From Pagrus major (taxonomy: Eukaryota > Chordata > Actinopteri > Spariformes > Sparidae): 64,000 bases of DNA. The stretch covers positions 19,900,671 through 19,964,670 of the forward strand of contig NC_133227.1 in NCBI RefSeq assembly GCF_040436345.1, written 5' to 3'. Below the pieces are notes generated by a model. It ran no database searches. It was not told where the DNA came from and saw only the letters and a list, made by a program, of their open reading frames with translations. The translations under genes and the position numbers were made by a program. This document shows, in pieces, positions 1 to 23,754 of the stretch; within the stretch, counting starts at the first letter, position 1, and each line of letters begins with the position of its first letter.

Positions 1-1409
1 ATGTCTTTCTGTAAAAATGTGGTAATGTTACGTGAATCCATTTAGAAGTTATGCACCTTTATGTTATTGGCCACCACAGCCACTACCACACCTGCTTTTA
101 GCCAACTGGCATGAACACAAACACTTTCACTTGACCTCCATGCCAAATTTCAGCCTCCAACGGTGAAAACTATGCCTGCAAAAGGGTGGGGAAATTTTTG
201 TGGCCCCAGCAACTGACTTACAGACTGATAAAATCTATGGAAAATGTCTTGCCGGCCCATGCAGATAAAAATCTGTTTTGCAAATTTAGCTTTATAGCAG
301 ATAATAAAGTGGCAGTATGTTTCAACACTTTTAGAGTCACAAGGATATCTGACAGTTGTACAGCACATGCACAGTCAATGTCTGTTTCAAGGATAGCCAT
401 TACCGCTCTTTACTTTTTAACAAAAGAAAGATAAAGTAGAGAGAGAGAGCTGTAAGGTTTTTGGATGAAATGTGAATGCAATAGTTTACCAAATTCAAAT
501 TTCAAGATATTGGATGTTTCCACCAGCATATGAATGAACAATGTGTCAGAAAACTCTCATGTTGCCCCAATTAAATTATCTGTCAATCATTATTTCTACA
601 CTTATAACAAGCAACCAAGAGCTAAAATGTATCTCGTGCATGACATAGGCCTGTGCATGTCGCTTTCTGTGTGCGCTCCAAACTTGAGTTTTGTGGGTTT
701 TTGTTTCCTACCAGAGGAAACCATGTCAAAAATAATGATTGAGTAGGTACATCTAGTGTGTACAACAGCACCCAGGCACATTTTCTAATCTTCATTGAAT
801 AATCAAAGATATGCTGATATTTTAAGAACCTATGTGCTGCAATTCTGGAGAAACTAACCCTCCAAATATGTACAAAGATTCACAGAGAAGAACACAAAAT
901 GCGTACAATGGCAAAATACACAATGCTGAAATAGGTTTTGTAATGTTTCCTTAGCACATAAACACGGTCATCTTCTGCCCACATCAGCAAAATTAATAAT
1001 TTCATCAAGAACAAGCACCCAACCCCCATATTTGCGTCAAACCTTTAACTTCTCATTTGATCTCTGACTCAGTTGAAAGTCAGCTCATCTCAGCTCATTT
1101 CCAGTGAATCGGACATTGGGTTTTTTTTTTCTTGTGAACATCCTGTGGTTTTACTGCTCTTTTTCCTGTTTTGTGTCTTTTACACATGAACATGCAGATG
1201 AATTTTAGCTTTTTATCAGATATTGAAATTATTCAGACATGCTCAAATACCACAAAGAAGCTGAGGCTAAAACTACATGCAAATATTGATATTACATCAA
1301 AGTCAATCGAAAAAGCCCCACAGTGCTTAATTCACTGTTCATTGCTAAGGTAGAAGGAGATGAGTTATAAAATATAATTGAAAGTTGTAAGTCCAATATG
1401 GTGATGGCT

Positions 1410-1610
1410 GCCATCCAGGAATGCAGATTCGAACTTGTCCAGCACCTGCCCTATACCCCTGATTTGGCACCCTCAGACTACTACCTCTAACCCAAAATGA
1501 AGACGAAGCCATTTTGACAGTAATGATGAAGTTATTGCTGCTGTGGACCACAGACACTTTCAGACAGAGGGGGAATTCAGTGCTGCAGTACTGGTCAGTA
1601 TGCGAAAACT
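1410..1610 (+). mobile_element. Degenerate mariner-family transposase fragment
   Basis: Translating from about 1423 gives ELVQHLPYTPDLAPSDYYL followed by a stop and PKMK. This resembles the mariner transposase C-terminal catalytic block, whose family form is H-P-P-Y-S-P-D-L-A-P-S-D-Y with the last D of the catalytic triad. The frame is broken by several stops and then shifts; DEVIAAVDH continues in another frame at about 1525. No terminal inverted repeats or intact N-terminus are visible. It is a dead fossil. The exact ends are uncertain. Confidence 0.75.
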
Positions 1611-1642
1611 GATGTTTTTTCAGCATTAAAGGATATAAAGCT

Positions 1643-1790
1643 ATTCCAGTAGTAACCTAAAATAAAATCATAAACCTGAAAATTAGCACAATATTAATGT
1701 TACACAAGATAGTGGTTGATGAAATGTATATATGATTGAAAATCATATTTTAAATTCAACTATCCCTTTCAGTTTCATCGTTATCATGAG
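1643..1790. repeat. Dispersed repeat, copy A (paralogue at 4925-5055)
   Basis: The order of short blocks (taacctaaaataaaat, aacctgaaaa, gttacacaa, catattttaaa, ccctttcagttt) recurs at 4925-5055 with the same spacing and orientation. This marks two copies of one repeat family of unknown class. Confidence 0.6.
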
Positions 1791-1952
1791 TCTACTTATT
1801 TTATTTCCATTTTATTTTACCTATATTTATCATTTATTTTATTGGGTTTTTGTGTCTGTATTCTTAGTATTTCCTGGCCGATTTCTTGTGCAATCTTGTG
1901 CAATGACAACAATCCCCAACATAGAAAGTGTCTATGAAAATACTATTGAAGA

Positions 1953-1988
<36 letters not shown>

Positions 1989-1991
1989 TAA

Positions 1992-2027
<36 letters not shown>
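1953..2027. repeat. Compound trinucleotide microsatellite (TAC)n/(ATT)n
   Basis: A run of about ten TAC units is followed directly by about eleven ATT units. The open frame across it (poly-Thr/poly-Ile) is an artefact of the repeat. Confidence 0.95.
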
Positions 2028-2029
<2 letters not shown>

Positions 2030-2072
2030 ATAGTAATAGTAACAGAGTATTATATACAATGATGGCATGTAA

Positions 2073-2400
2073 CTAAGTACATTTACTTAAGTACTGGAGT
2101 TTAACTCCACTACATTTTTTTGATAACTTTAGTTTCTAGTTACTTTACAGATTGCAGGCTGCATCAGAGTCAAAGTAGCACAATATTAAATGTATTTATT
2201 TTATCAGCAATCAGATAAAAAAAAACCAGAATCAGAATTGATAAATGAAAAATCGAAGGCTGAATATGCGGATCACTAATCAGCCAGGCAAAGAATCTGT
2301 CGACTGTTAGTATACAGTATGTACAGTACATGCATGTAAGTATATGTATAATTTACTTGTACTTGTACTTTTTATACTGAAGTACATTTATTGAAAAAGG
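2073..2400. repeat. Teleost dispersed repeat with acttaagta ends
   Basis: It starts with aagtacatttacttaagtac, has a core with gcaggctgcatcagagtc, and ends with tactttttatactgaagtac. The core recurs in reverse complement at about 18430-18480, and related ends occur at 3603-3741 and 30440-30965. This is consistent with a non-autonomous element family common in teleosts. I cannot assign the superfamily. Confidence 0.6.
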
Positions 2401-2804
2401 TGTAACAAAGGCATAACAACATGGAACCAACACTGAAACAATGACAGCACAACAACAGGAAAACAAGACATAAACGTAGACATGATGGGCAAATGTATAT
2501 ACAATAAACAATTACAATTACTGTGATCAGCGATTATATTAGATGATATGATTAGAGTTCAGGATAGGGAGGTTTGGTAGGTGTGTGAGTGAGGAGAGAG
2601 GCCTATAAGTGGCAGAGGCTTGGAAATTTGGAAGGAGGGAAAGAAAAGAAAAGAAAAGAAAAATTGATATTATGATTCTAAATATCATGTTATTGCAAAA
2701 AGTAGGAGATAATGGTAAAATATATAGAGAGTAATACAAAAAAAAAGAAAAAAAGAAAAGATATTGTGTATATTTTTGAAGGGTGTTTTGAAGTGTCTTT
2801 TATT

Positions 2805-2965
2805 TTGAAGAACCGGAAGTCCCAGTGTTTTGATAAGGGCTGCGGAAGACGCTGTCATTTGCTCCCGTGTCGCCGCCGTCTCTCGTCCAAGCTGTAGTTT
2901 CCAATCAGAAAAAAAAAAACGATACCAATTAAACGACAGATGTGACCGTTTCACAGAAAGCCACG
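2805..2965 (+). promoter_or_regulatory. slc9a6: Proximal promoter and 5' UTR of slc9a6
   Basis: A perfect ETS core CCGGAAGT lies at 2813-2820 and a CCAAT box at 2901-2905. CpG content rises from about 2830 into exon 1. No TATA box is evident, which fits a broadly expressed TATA-less gene. An in-frame TAA at 2930-2932 precedes the start codon, so translation cannot begin further upstream in this frame. The transcription start is inferred to lie between 2820 and 2930. Confidence 0.6.
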
Positions 2966-15458
<12,493 letters not shown>

Positions 15459-17203
15459 GACGGCTCGCACTTTGTTGCTCTCAACTTCAAAAACCACAAA
15501 TCATCCAAACGGCGTCTGATTTGTTTGGGTTTTTGATTGAGACGTCAAACTGCTGCATACGAAAGCACCGCCTCTCTGTCTAACGTGGTTTTAAACTAGT
15601 CTCAGCTTCGTGACAAACTTGAGGCTTGCTTGATTTAACTCACCTTTTGGGTGGATTACTGTAATCTCGAATGTGAATGCACTACATGTAAGGTAAGGTA
15701 CCGTAAATCAAGTGCACCTCAAGTTGTAAAGGTTACTAAAAATCATCCAAGATGCACATTTAGCAACCGTTTGAGGAAGCTAAAAAAATATGGGGCTACG
15801 TGGTATTTGCTCCTAAGTTTGTACTACTGTGGTGATATGCCAGTGCTGTTATCTATGCTCTCTGAAAGCCCCAACTCGGGGGCGATTCCTAAACGTTTCA
15901 TATGCAGTTTACTCTTTTTTCTGTGGTGAGTTGCTCCTGACTACAGGACCTGTATTTGTCTCGCTTCCTTGTAATATGACCTACAGTAACACTAACATGA
16001 AGGGCAGTTCACTTTGCTCTGGTACTGCTGTTAAAGAGCATTTACACTACAGTTACTAATCTTACTTACCTATCCTCAGATTGCTCAGTGTCTCGTATGT
16101 TTGCCTCCCTCTCAAAGTTCATTAATTGAGAGGATTGATTAACTACACAAAGACGGTGATGTCTGTGACGGAGGCGGTCGTTGTAGTTTTGAATTTAAAC
16201 TTTATTGGGCCAAAAACTCAAACTGCTTCCACAACAGCGTCCAGGAGCGTCTCCGCTATCTTAAAATTTTTAGCACTGCCTGCCTCTTCTCTCTTCTTGA
16301 TCAGTCTTTTCACTCATTAATTTATTTATTTAACAACAAAATGATTTATTTATGTAATGATTTATTTTGTTATTTATTATTTATTTATTGTTTTGTCGTG
16401 TGTGTGACATTAATGATTATCTTGCCCCGTTCAAATGGCGAAAGCACTACCACTCTTCCCGAACAAGCTACGTTGTACAGGAGGGGAGTCAGGAGGGAGG
16501 ATGTTGGATATTCATTCTTTATCATGTGTGCACGTTTAAATATCTCCTTCCTGTACTGTAGCAGATGCTTCTACTTTATACGTGGAAACTAGAGCTTCCC
16601 TGTGTGTGTATTTTACAAGTGTGTGACTGTGTGTGTGGCTGAAATCCGAATTGTCTAAATCTACTGATGTGGTTTTTAGGGCTAATGTCTGTTTCTGGGT
16701 TTTCTGTCGTCATCTGGTTTAATCTTCTTTTCTAAACAAAAAAAACAAAGTAACTGCCGTGTCTTTGTGACGTTGTATCATCAAAGATGACTGAGGGCTG
16801 GCTGAACTGTTTATGAATTAAAGTGCCTATTCAGAAATTCAATTACTTAATGTAGATTTGTACATATTTTGAGTTGCAAATGTGCAGTAAGATGATCTTT
16901 CTTGATTTTTATATGACCCCGTTGATTGCTCTTGAATACTTAATAAGCATAATTAGGCCATTCGGTGACTTCCTGTAGTGCAACTTGTTGCTTTTATTGT
17001 ACTCAAAAGTACTGAAGAGACTGCAAACTAAAACATTGTACTTATCACTAATATTATATTGGATGTGATTATTTTGAGAACACTGTTCTATTCTATATCA
17101 AAAGTACATGTTGCTTTATAAAATGACACTGAAATTGAACGCAACAAGAACCTGGCGACCTCTTTTAGGTTTATGATTTGCTGAGAAAGACAAAACATTT
17201 CAT

Positions 17204-17379
17204 ACCAGGGACCTCATTTATAAAATGTACTTAAGATTATTTTTGAACGTAGAATTTAAAAAAAAAATTTTTTTTTCGGTTTTTCTTTCCGGTCTGTAGA
17301 CTGGGAAAGCACAATAGAAATGCAAGTCCATTTACCATCCATTTAAATCCTAGAACATTTTTATAAACGAGGCCCCTGT
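17204..17379. mobile_element. Small TIR element (MITE-like) within the slc9a6 3' UTR
   Basis: The left end ccagggacctcatttataaa is inverted at the right end as tttataaacgaggcccctg. The 176-bp unit has an A/T homopolymer centre (aaaaaaaaaattttttttt). The ends could pair as a hairpin in the transcript. Confidence 0.7.
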
Positions 17380-18051
17380 ATATTGACACTTGCTGTCAGA
17401 AATGTAATGATATCGTTTAGGTACACAGTAAATGAGGTCAAATGATAGTTACCACTACAGGAAGACACCACCAATTTTGTACCGATGCAGTTTTACGTCT
17501 TTTTCTGCTCCTAGTTTTGCAGCCCAGCTCCTCTGTTCTGTTCCCACCTCAGTGAGATATTTTGCACTGAGGCATCTCCTTAGTAAAGAGACCCTTGTTT
17601 TTACTTTTTTTCTGTTGAGAAGGTACGATTTTTATAACTGAGGTAGAAATGAAGTCTGGGTCAAAATCACATTTTTCAAACGTGGAAATGCTTGTTTTGT
17701 GTCAAGGTGCACATGAGTTGTCTTTTTGATCTTTAAGCAGTATTTTTAATACGAGTTTGCGCATAATCATCCAGAGATGTGGACATGAGTGAATCTACAT
17801 TTTTTTTCTTTCAGTAAGGTACCCTTTGATTTTCCTTTGTTGTCTATATGCAATTAAATCATAAAAACACTCATATAAATATATACTTTATATGGGAATT
17901 TTGAAGGAACAGTTGTTACATTACAATAGTGACCACGCCTAAAACTAAAAACACGAACATGTTTATGTTTCTACTGTTTGTAGAAACTGTTAACGACAGG
18001 TGTATTTGTGAAAAGTACACCTGCAAAAGGTCTTTATGTAAATGTTTTGAA

Positions 18052-18057
18052 AATAAA
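18052..18057 (+). terminator. slc9a6: Candidate poly(A) signal AATAAA, slc9a6
   Basis: It is a canonical hexamer followed within 20 nt by a GT-rich stretch (tgtgaacttctgttg). Either this or the hexamer at 18176 could end the transcript. Confidence 0.45.
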
Positions 18058-18175
18058 TGTGAACTTCTGTTGAGGGGGAAAATAAGCTGAGATTTTCCCC
18101 CGTGTAGTCCTGATTTCTCCCTGTGTAGTTATTAACAGTGTTTCCTCAGTCAGACATCTTGCAAGTGTACTAAAA

Positions 18176-18181
18176 AATAAA
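18176..18181 (+). terminator. slc9a6: Second candidate poly(A) signal AATAAA, slc9a6
   Basis: This is a canonical hexamer in taaaaaataaaac. It is the last hexamer before the repeat-filled gap to the next gene. Confidence 0.4.
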
Positions 18182-18269
18182 ACATTCTTCAAAAACAACA
18201 CGAATTGAAATGTTTCTTTATGACTTAAGAGAAATGTTCCTACTTATTAGGCTAAATAAACTATTTAAA

Positions 18270-18690
18270 AACCTTATTGGATTAGCTGGAAATGGCAGCA
18301 AAAGTTCACTTTTTACTATGGTTTGACAGATCGCCAGCCTCTGATCCAATATTCTGCATTTTCCTGCTGATCAGAACCAGAGTTTTTCTTTTTGTGTTTT
18401 TTTTGTCCGATTGACGATAAAAACAAATCAATTTGAAAGTGCGCTACTTTGGCTCTGATGCAGCATACAACCTGCAAAGTGACTAGTGGATTGTGTCTTG
18501 TTTGTTGTCGTTTTGTTTTTCATTTATTCCAAGTTTTAAGTAAGTCCCAAGTAGGGATGCAGATTTACAGTAATTTCTTTACTCTTACTTTAAATTGATC
18601 GTCAGCTGCCTTATATAGACTTCATAAATAAATAGATACTTTATTGATCCCGAGGGAAATTTAGACATCCGGTAGCTGATATGACACATA
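18270..18690 (-). repeat. Reverse acttaagta-family copy plus LINE-type 3' tail
   Basis: gctactttggctctgatgca followed by acctgcaaagtgactag at about 18440-18490 is the reverse complement of the core of the 2073-2400 element. At 18625-18665, ctttattgatcccgagggaa is a motif I associate with the 3' ends of teleost LINEs. The rest of the intergenic gap 18190-19080 shows only AT-rich sequence. Confidence 0.55.
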
Positions 18691-19079
18691 CAAAACACAA
18701 AAACAAACATATAAGAGTATAAAAAAGAAAAAACAAGAATATAAACAGAGTATAAACAGAATATATTGATATAAAACACATACAACAATGAATCGACCAA
18801 AACTGTTAACTGTCATGCTACAGTATGTGCAAACACTAGTTTAACTGTACGGGGTACGACAGTGTAATGTATTACCAAGATGCTGCAGTCTCACCTGCTG
18901 TTTCTGGTCTTTACAAAAGAGAAAAGACAAGTTCCTGTCTAATAATTATAATATGGAATTGAATTTATATTCTCATTGATATTCAGTGAAATAAATGTAA
19001 ATTATATATAATAAATATTAAGTAAAAGTACTCATTCTTTGCCCTTCAAACAGTTACTTTTATTTTGAAGGCAAACTCA

Positions 19080-19285
19080 CCCCGCTTCTTTCCGGGCACT
19101 ATTTTATTATGAAGGTAAGACACGGTATTTCCGGTGTGAGCCTGGTTGCCTGGTGTCGAGCTTGACGCAGGCGCAGACGGCAGTACTTAAAACGTGTGAG
19201 GGTCTGGTTGAAGCGGAGTGTCGCTGCTCGCACACATCCCGGAGAGAGCCGCTCATTCCCCGCGGCAGCCATCACCCTGAACCCG
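19080..19285 (+). promoter_or_regulatory. fhl1: GC-rich promoter and non-coding first exon of fhl1
   Basis: This is the first GC-rich, CpG-bearing block after slc9a6. It has a reverse ETS core (TTTCCGG) at about 19127-19133 and a gcaggcgcagac block near 19167. The exon ends at 19285 with a strong donor CCCG|GTAAGC. Its partner would be the acceptor ttgcag|T at 32099/32100, which opens the exon with the fhl1 ATG. The start of the exon (about 19180) is a guess. Other first exons may exist inside the long intron. Confidence 0.6.
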
Positions 19286-20260
19286 GTAAGCTAGCTGCTG
19301 AGCACCGCTGTGTGCGACTGTAACAGATCAACCAGAACCGGCTTCCTCTCAAACTGGTTTTAGACTAACCGGACCAGTTTCTGCAGGGGCTGTGCTCTAA
19401 GTTAGTTGAGCACACAGGTTTTTATGACGCCTAAAACTCTGTGTTATCTTTTATTTTACTGGCCCCACTGTTAATATGTGAGCATTATTATAAAGTTATC
19501 GATTCAAATGTCCGATCACTTGAATGCAGCATGCCTCTCTCTAACAAATGTACAGTAGCGTGTAACTGTCTTCCTCCCTCACACATCCTATGGGTTCATA
19601 CACATCTCACTTGCAAAGCTGTGTTTTGATATCCGGAGAGGAAATAAGTCTTAAAGTTGTCTGGGGCGTTGGCTGTCTGTCTGTCAGTCTCCTGTAAGTG
19701 TGTGTGTGTGTGTGAGAGAGAGTGTGTGTGTGTGTGTGTGTGTGTGAGCTACAGTTACATGCTGACTTGTAGAAGCCTGGACTGCTCCTGAAATCTGTTT
19801 CCAGTTAGGAAGTCTCCTTTTTTTCGCTCAGTGATGGAGCCACTGAGGCAAAAAACGCATCACAGAGGTCGATTAAAATTCCTGTACTGCTATGTTTCAT
19901 TGTCCTGTGTGTGTGTGTGTGTGTGTGTGTCCATGTAAGTGATGTATCTGGCTTCAGTTCTGGCTCTGCAGGCAGCTGTGAAGTATAAATTCAGGATCAA
20001 TACCCGCAACTGACCTCTGTCTCTCTTACACACTACAGCTGCAACAATTAATTGATTAGTTGCCAACTATTTATTATATTAATAATATTTTTTTAAGGTA
20101 AAAAAAAAAAAGCCAAAAATTTCCCGAATCCAGCCACTTAAAGGAAAAGTTCACCCAAAAATGAAAATTCAAGTCACAATCTGCTCACCGTTATGCCGAG
20201 AAAATTGTGAAAAGCGTTGGATCAGCTCAAAGAAAACAGAAAATATTCACCTTTTTAAAG

Positions 20261-20900
20261 GAAAATTTACCCAAAATTTAATCTTTAATCTTTATCTAAT
20301 CACCTCATGCCGATGAAAAGTGGGGTGCAGTTTTGTAGTCAACAAAACATTCCTGGAGCTTCACAGCAAAACAGCGTTGCAGCATTCTCCTAAACAACTG
20401 AAGCAGATGGGGACTTGTTTTAAAACATAAAAGCAACCGAAATCAAAACTTAAAATGACATAACTCAATATATCACGGCATAATTCAAGTCTCCCAAACT
20501 GATCCCAAATAGATTTTTAAACAAAAAGACGTTATATTTACACCCCTTTCAGACAAAATCGTCAGTGTAGATGCTAAGCTTAAACCGTTAGCACGCACCC
20601 CGTCTGAAGTGGGTGCTTGAGCTCTACTGCGCTCCGTTAGTGTAAATAATGTCTTTCAAATCAGTTTGGGATTTTGGGGCTTTTGGAGACTTGGATTACT
20701 GTGGACAAGCTGCATGGAGCTGTTTAATGTTTTTATTTATTTTTTCTTGGTTGTTTTCAACCCATCCACCTCAGTTATTTAGGAGAATGCTGCAGTGCTT
20801 TTTTTGCTGTGTGAACGAAACTTTGGTTAAACCCTAATCCATCTTACCATCGGCATGTGGGTGAGTAGAGTAAACCTTCAATTTTAAAGGGTGAATATTT
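20261..20900. mobile_element. TIR element with ...catgccgatg arms
   Basis: The left arm at 20256-20316 (ttttaaaggaaaatttaccc, then cacctcatgccgatg) is inverted at the right arm, 20850-20900 (catcggcatgtgggtgagta, then tttaaagggtg). The body contains gcttcacagcaaaacagcg and ggggacttgttttaaaac, blocks typical of a common teleost non-autonomous transposon. A partial related unit starts at 20140 (aaggaaaagttcacccaaaa). Confidence 0.7.
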
Positions 20901-21877
20901 TCTGGTTTCTTTACTATACTAAAACAAAACATCTGAGGATGTGACCTTTAGCTTTGGGAAAGACTGAATTTCACAATTTTATAGACTTAACTAATTTATT
21001 AGCCAACAATGAAAATAAGCATTAGTTGAAGGTCTAACAGATCACATAGGCCAAAGTGTGTGATTGCAACCTTTAAGAAAAAGGAAGATTTCCTTTTTGT
21101 GTCTATTTCTGAAAAAAATTATCAGTAAAATTACCAAAAATCAACGATAAAAGAGGAACGAAACATGTCGGACATTGTGAAATACCTGTAATGCCTTCAG
21201 CTGTGTTGCAACTGGGGTAAAATGTCATCTGAGGGCTGAGAGTTGCTGATTTTAACAGTCGATTGGAAGAATTTGCAGGATTTTCTAGCAGCACATGCAC
21301 AAAGGCACAGACAGTAAGCAGACCAGGACCCACATGTGTAACTGACCCTTGCTGCCTGACACACACACACACACACACACACACTCATACAAAGCAGAAG
21401 GCTGTAGAGAGTTTGCAGTCTGATTTGAAGCCGCTGCCTGCATGTTAAAGAAATTACCATGAGCTCATTCCCATAAAATACATCACAGGCTCATAAAACT
21501 TTATGCAACTTGTCTGACTTCATGTCGAGTAACTCCCTGTTGTGTTTTGCGTGTTGTGATTTTAATAAGAGAGAATGTGAATGGGGTAGAGGCACTGCGT
21601 TTTTCTTTTCATTGATCCCCAATGTTCAACTTTATCAAAGGAGATTTAAGTGGAATTTTACAGCTCTGACAAGGTAAGGTAGGTTTGGATTAAGAAATTT
21701 GGTAGTGTGTTATCTATGACCTGCAGCCTTTAATGCCTGTGTGAATCAGCGGTTGTGAAATTGATAGAACAAAAGCTGTATTGTACCGTTTTGCGAAAGA
21801 GTAGTAGTTAAAGCTAGATAGCTATATGCTTGGGGCATCTAAGCCCGTAAAGATGTTTACAAGAAAAGGGGCAACAG

Positions 21878-22528
21878 GAGCCCGACCAATTAAATGGTTA
21901 AATGTCACATATATGTTTTAATTGATATTATTGGCTAATATTGGCCAAAAATAGTTGTTTTTTTTTAGATAATAATGCAGAAAATAGAAACTGTCAGTGT
22001 TCGATAACCACATTTAAGGGATCATTTCAAGAGACGTCTGTGTATCTGCCAATACATCAAGAATCTACAATCATTAGAATCTTTTAACTGATAATTACCT
22101 TATTCTCATGGGTTCCTTACCAGTGGTTAATGCACACCCGAGGGTAAGAAATGTGGAGATGTAGTGAGCAAGATGGATGATTCAACACTCTGTAGTTTTC
22201 ATAAGATTTGTCGTGTTAAAACTTGTGGACTTTTCCCCTCTTCTCTGAGCCCTTGTGAAACATGTATTGCAAATTGCAGTGGCTCTCTCGTCTCCACTGC
22301 GTGGTTTTACCCATGAGTGCGTTGTGCTTGTCTTTCTTCTTCTTTGTTTTAATCGGTGGATTGTAAACCAACTTCAGGGTGCATACTGTCACCTACTGTA
22401 TCAGTATCAGAGTGTGTGGATGCTGCATTTATTAAGTCAATGAAAGCAATTTGACTTTATCGGCTCCAGCATCACTAGCCAATTATATAAATTCCCCATA
22501 GGCCCGATATTTATTGTGCATCCCTAAT
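21878..22528. repeat. Dispersed element with gcccgacc / ggcccgatat ends
   Basis: It begins gagcccgaccaattaaat and ends ataggcccgatatttattg. Its distal block (tactgtatcagtatcagagt, then gtcaatgaaagcaatttgac) recurs at 53715-53785, and its cgataaccacattt block relates to the nested repeat at 13850-14180. Confidence 0.55.
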
Positions 22529-23110
22529 ACTAAGCTAAGCTATATAAACTTTGTGAAGAGACTCACCGATATGACACCACCGTCATCAAACCACCAAATA
22601 TATTTAGTGAGAATTATGTTTTATCCCTTCTGTAGAGTTAAAGACATTTTTTAAATCTCTGTCAACGTTGTTCTGGAGCCTCGTGGTGGCCCGACATCCT
22701 TCAAAGACACTTGACTGTGTTGGTTTTTCCTTTAATTTGGAGCCCATCTGTGGCTACATTCAGCCTTGCGGTCTAACAGTTAAACTAATGATCTAATGTT
22801 TGGTGCCCTGAAGGGAAATTTATATATAGGCCTATTATTTTATACGGACGTTGTCATGTTTGCCATTAGTTTAGAAATGGTTCAGTTCAAGTAAGAGTTT
22901 GGTGTGGTCATTGTTGGGGTAGGAATCTGGAAAAATGGATAGAAACTGAGATTTTCAAGGATTTTGGTTGGTTGGAGATTTATGGAGGCGATTGGAACAG
23001 TGAAGCAAACAACCCCTGACGGCAGCACTGAGGGCTTAAATGTCCCATCTGATCATTTTAGCGTTAAATCTTTCCTGTTAGCGGACCTTCAGTGGTGCTC
23101 CAACCGGGCT

Positions 23111-23111
<1 letters not shown>

Positions 23112-23156
<45 letters not shown>

Positions 23157-23208
23157 TCACACTCACACTCACACTCACACTCACACTCACACTCACACAC
23201 ACACACAG
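23112..23208. repeat. Compound (CT)n / (ACACTC)n / (CA)n microsatellite
   Basis: About 20 CT units run into about eight ACACTC hexamers and then a short CA run. It is a long polypyrimidine-biased tract. Frames across it are repeat artefacts. Confidence 0.95.
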
Positions 23209-23754
23209 GGAAAATGTCATAGATATTCATGGTAATGGAAATTAGCCATACATCGCTGCCGCTGAAGGTTTCCAGTTTTGTCAGCTGCTCTGTTCTGAAA
23301 GACGTCTCAGTTACTGACTCGAGAACAGAGGGAGGGAGAGGAGAGAACAGCGCAGACAAAGCGAGGACGGTTGACGTAGAGCGAACCGGCAGCTTCTGGT
23401 AAAACCATCACGTCTGTCCTGTTGCAGCGGGACATGCTGCGTTTCTTCAACCCCACTCTACAAGACTCGGATCTGTTGTATCGGCTTTATTCCACTGTCT
23501 GGAATGTGGCTCACCAGCCAGAGCCAAATAAAACAATTATCTTTCTTTGTAGGCTGATTCGGAGTACAAATGTTTATCTGAACTCGCTGCTCAGTATCAA
23601 ATACTGATGTGTATTTATGTTTGAGTTAGTATGACTGGAATTGGGGAAGGGAATGCTCCCAGTGTGATGGTGCTGCAGTTGGGCATCTGTACAGTGACTT
23701 TAAAATGACTATGTGTAGTGAAAAGGTTTAAAGTCAAGTATTTATTTATTTATT

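Larger units (their letters stand above)
1..2800. other. Repeat-rich intergenic region upstream of slc9a6
   Basis: I find no exon chain here. Open frames are short and lack homology or splice context. The region holds a degenerate mariner transposase fragment, a trinucleotide microsatellite, a dispersed repeat also found near 4925, and a copy of a teleost repeat marked by the motif acttaagta. Bases 1-1380 show nothing I can name. A short (AAAAG)n run lies near 2640-2662. Confidence 0.6.
15459..18181 (+). other. slc9a6: Probable 3' UTR of slc9a6
   Basis: No further coding is supported after the TAA at 15456-15458. The stretch is AT-rich and ends in AATAAA signals at 18052 and 18176. A UTR of about 2.6-2.7 kb is in line with the long 3' UTR of mammalian SLC9A6. 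The extent is inferred from the signals only. Short open frames at 15651-16592 and 17432-17641 have no support. Confidence 0.5.

Noticed and set aside
2942..2965. Upstream GTG in frame with slc9a6 exon 1 as a longer start
   Set aside because: It is not an ATG. The ATG at 2966 has a strong Kozak context, matches the family length, and follows an in-frame stop at 2930.
21197..21460. Cys/Val-rich frames across (CA)n at 21359
   Set aside because: Dinucleotide repeats are open in several frames. There is no other evidence of coding.
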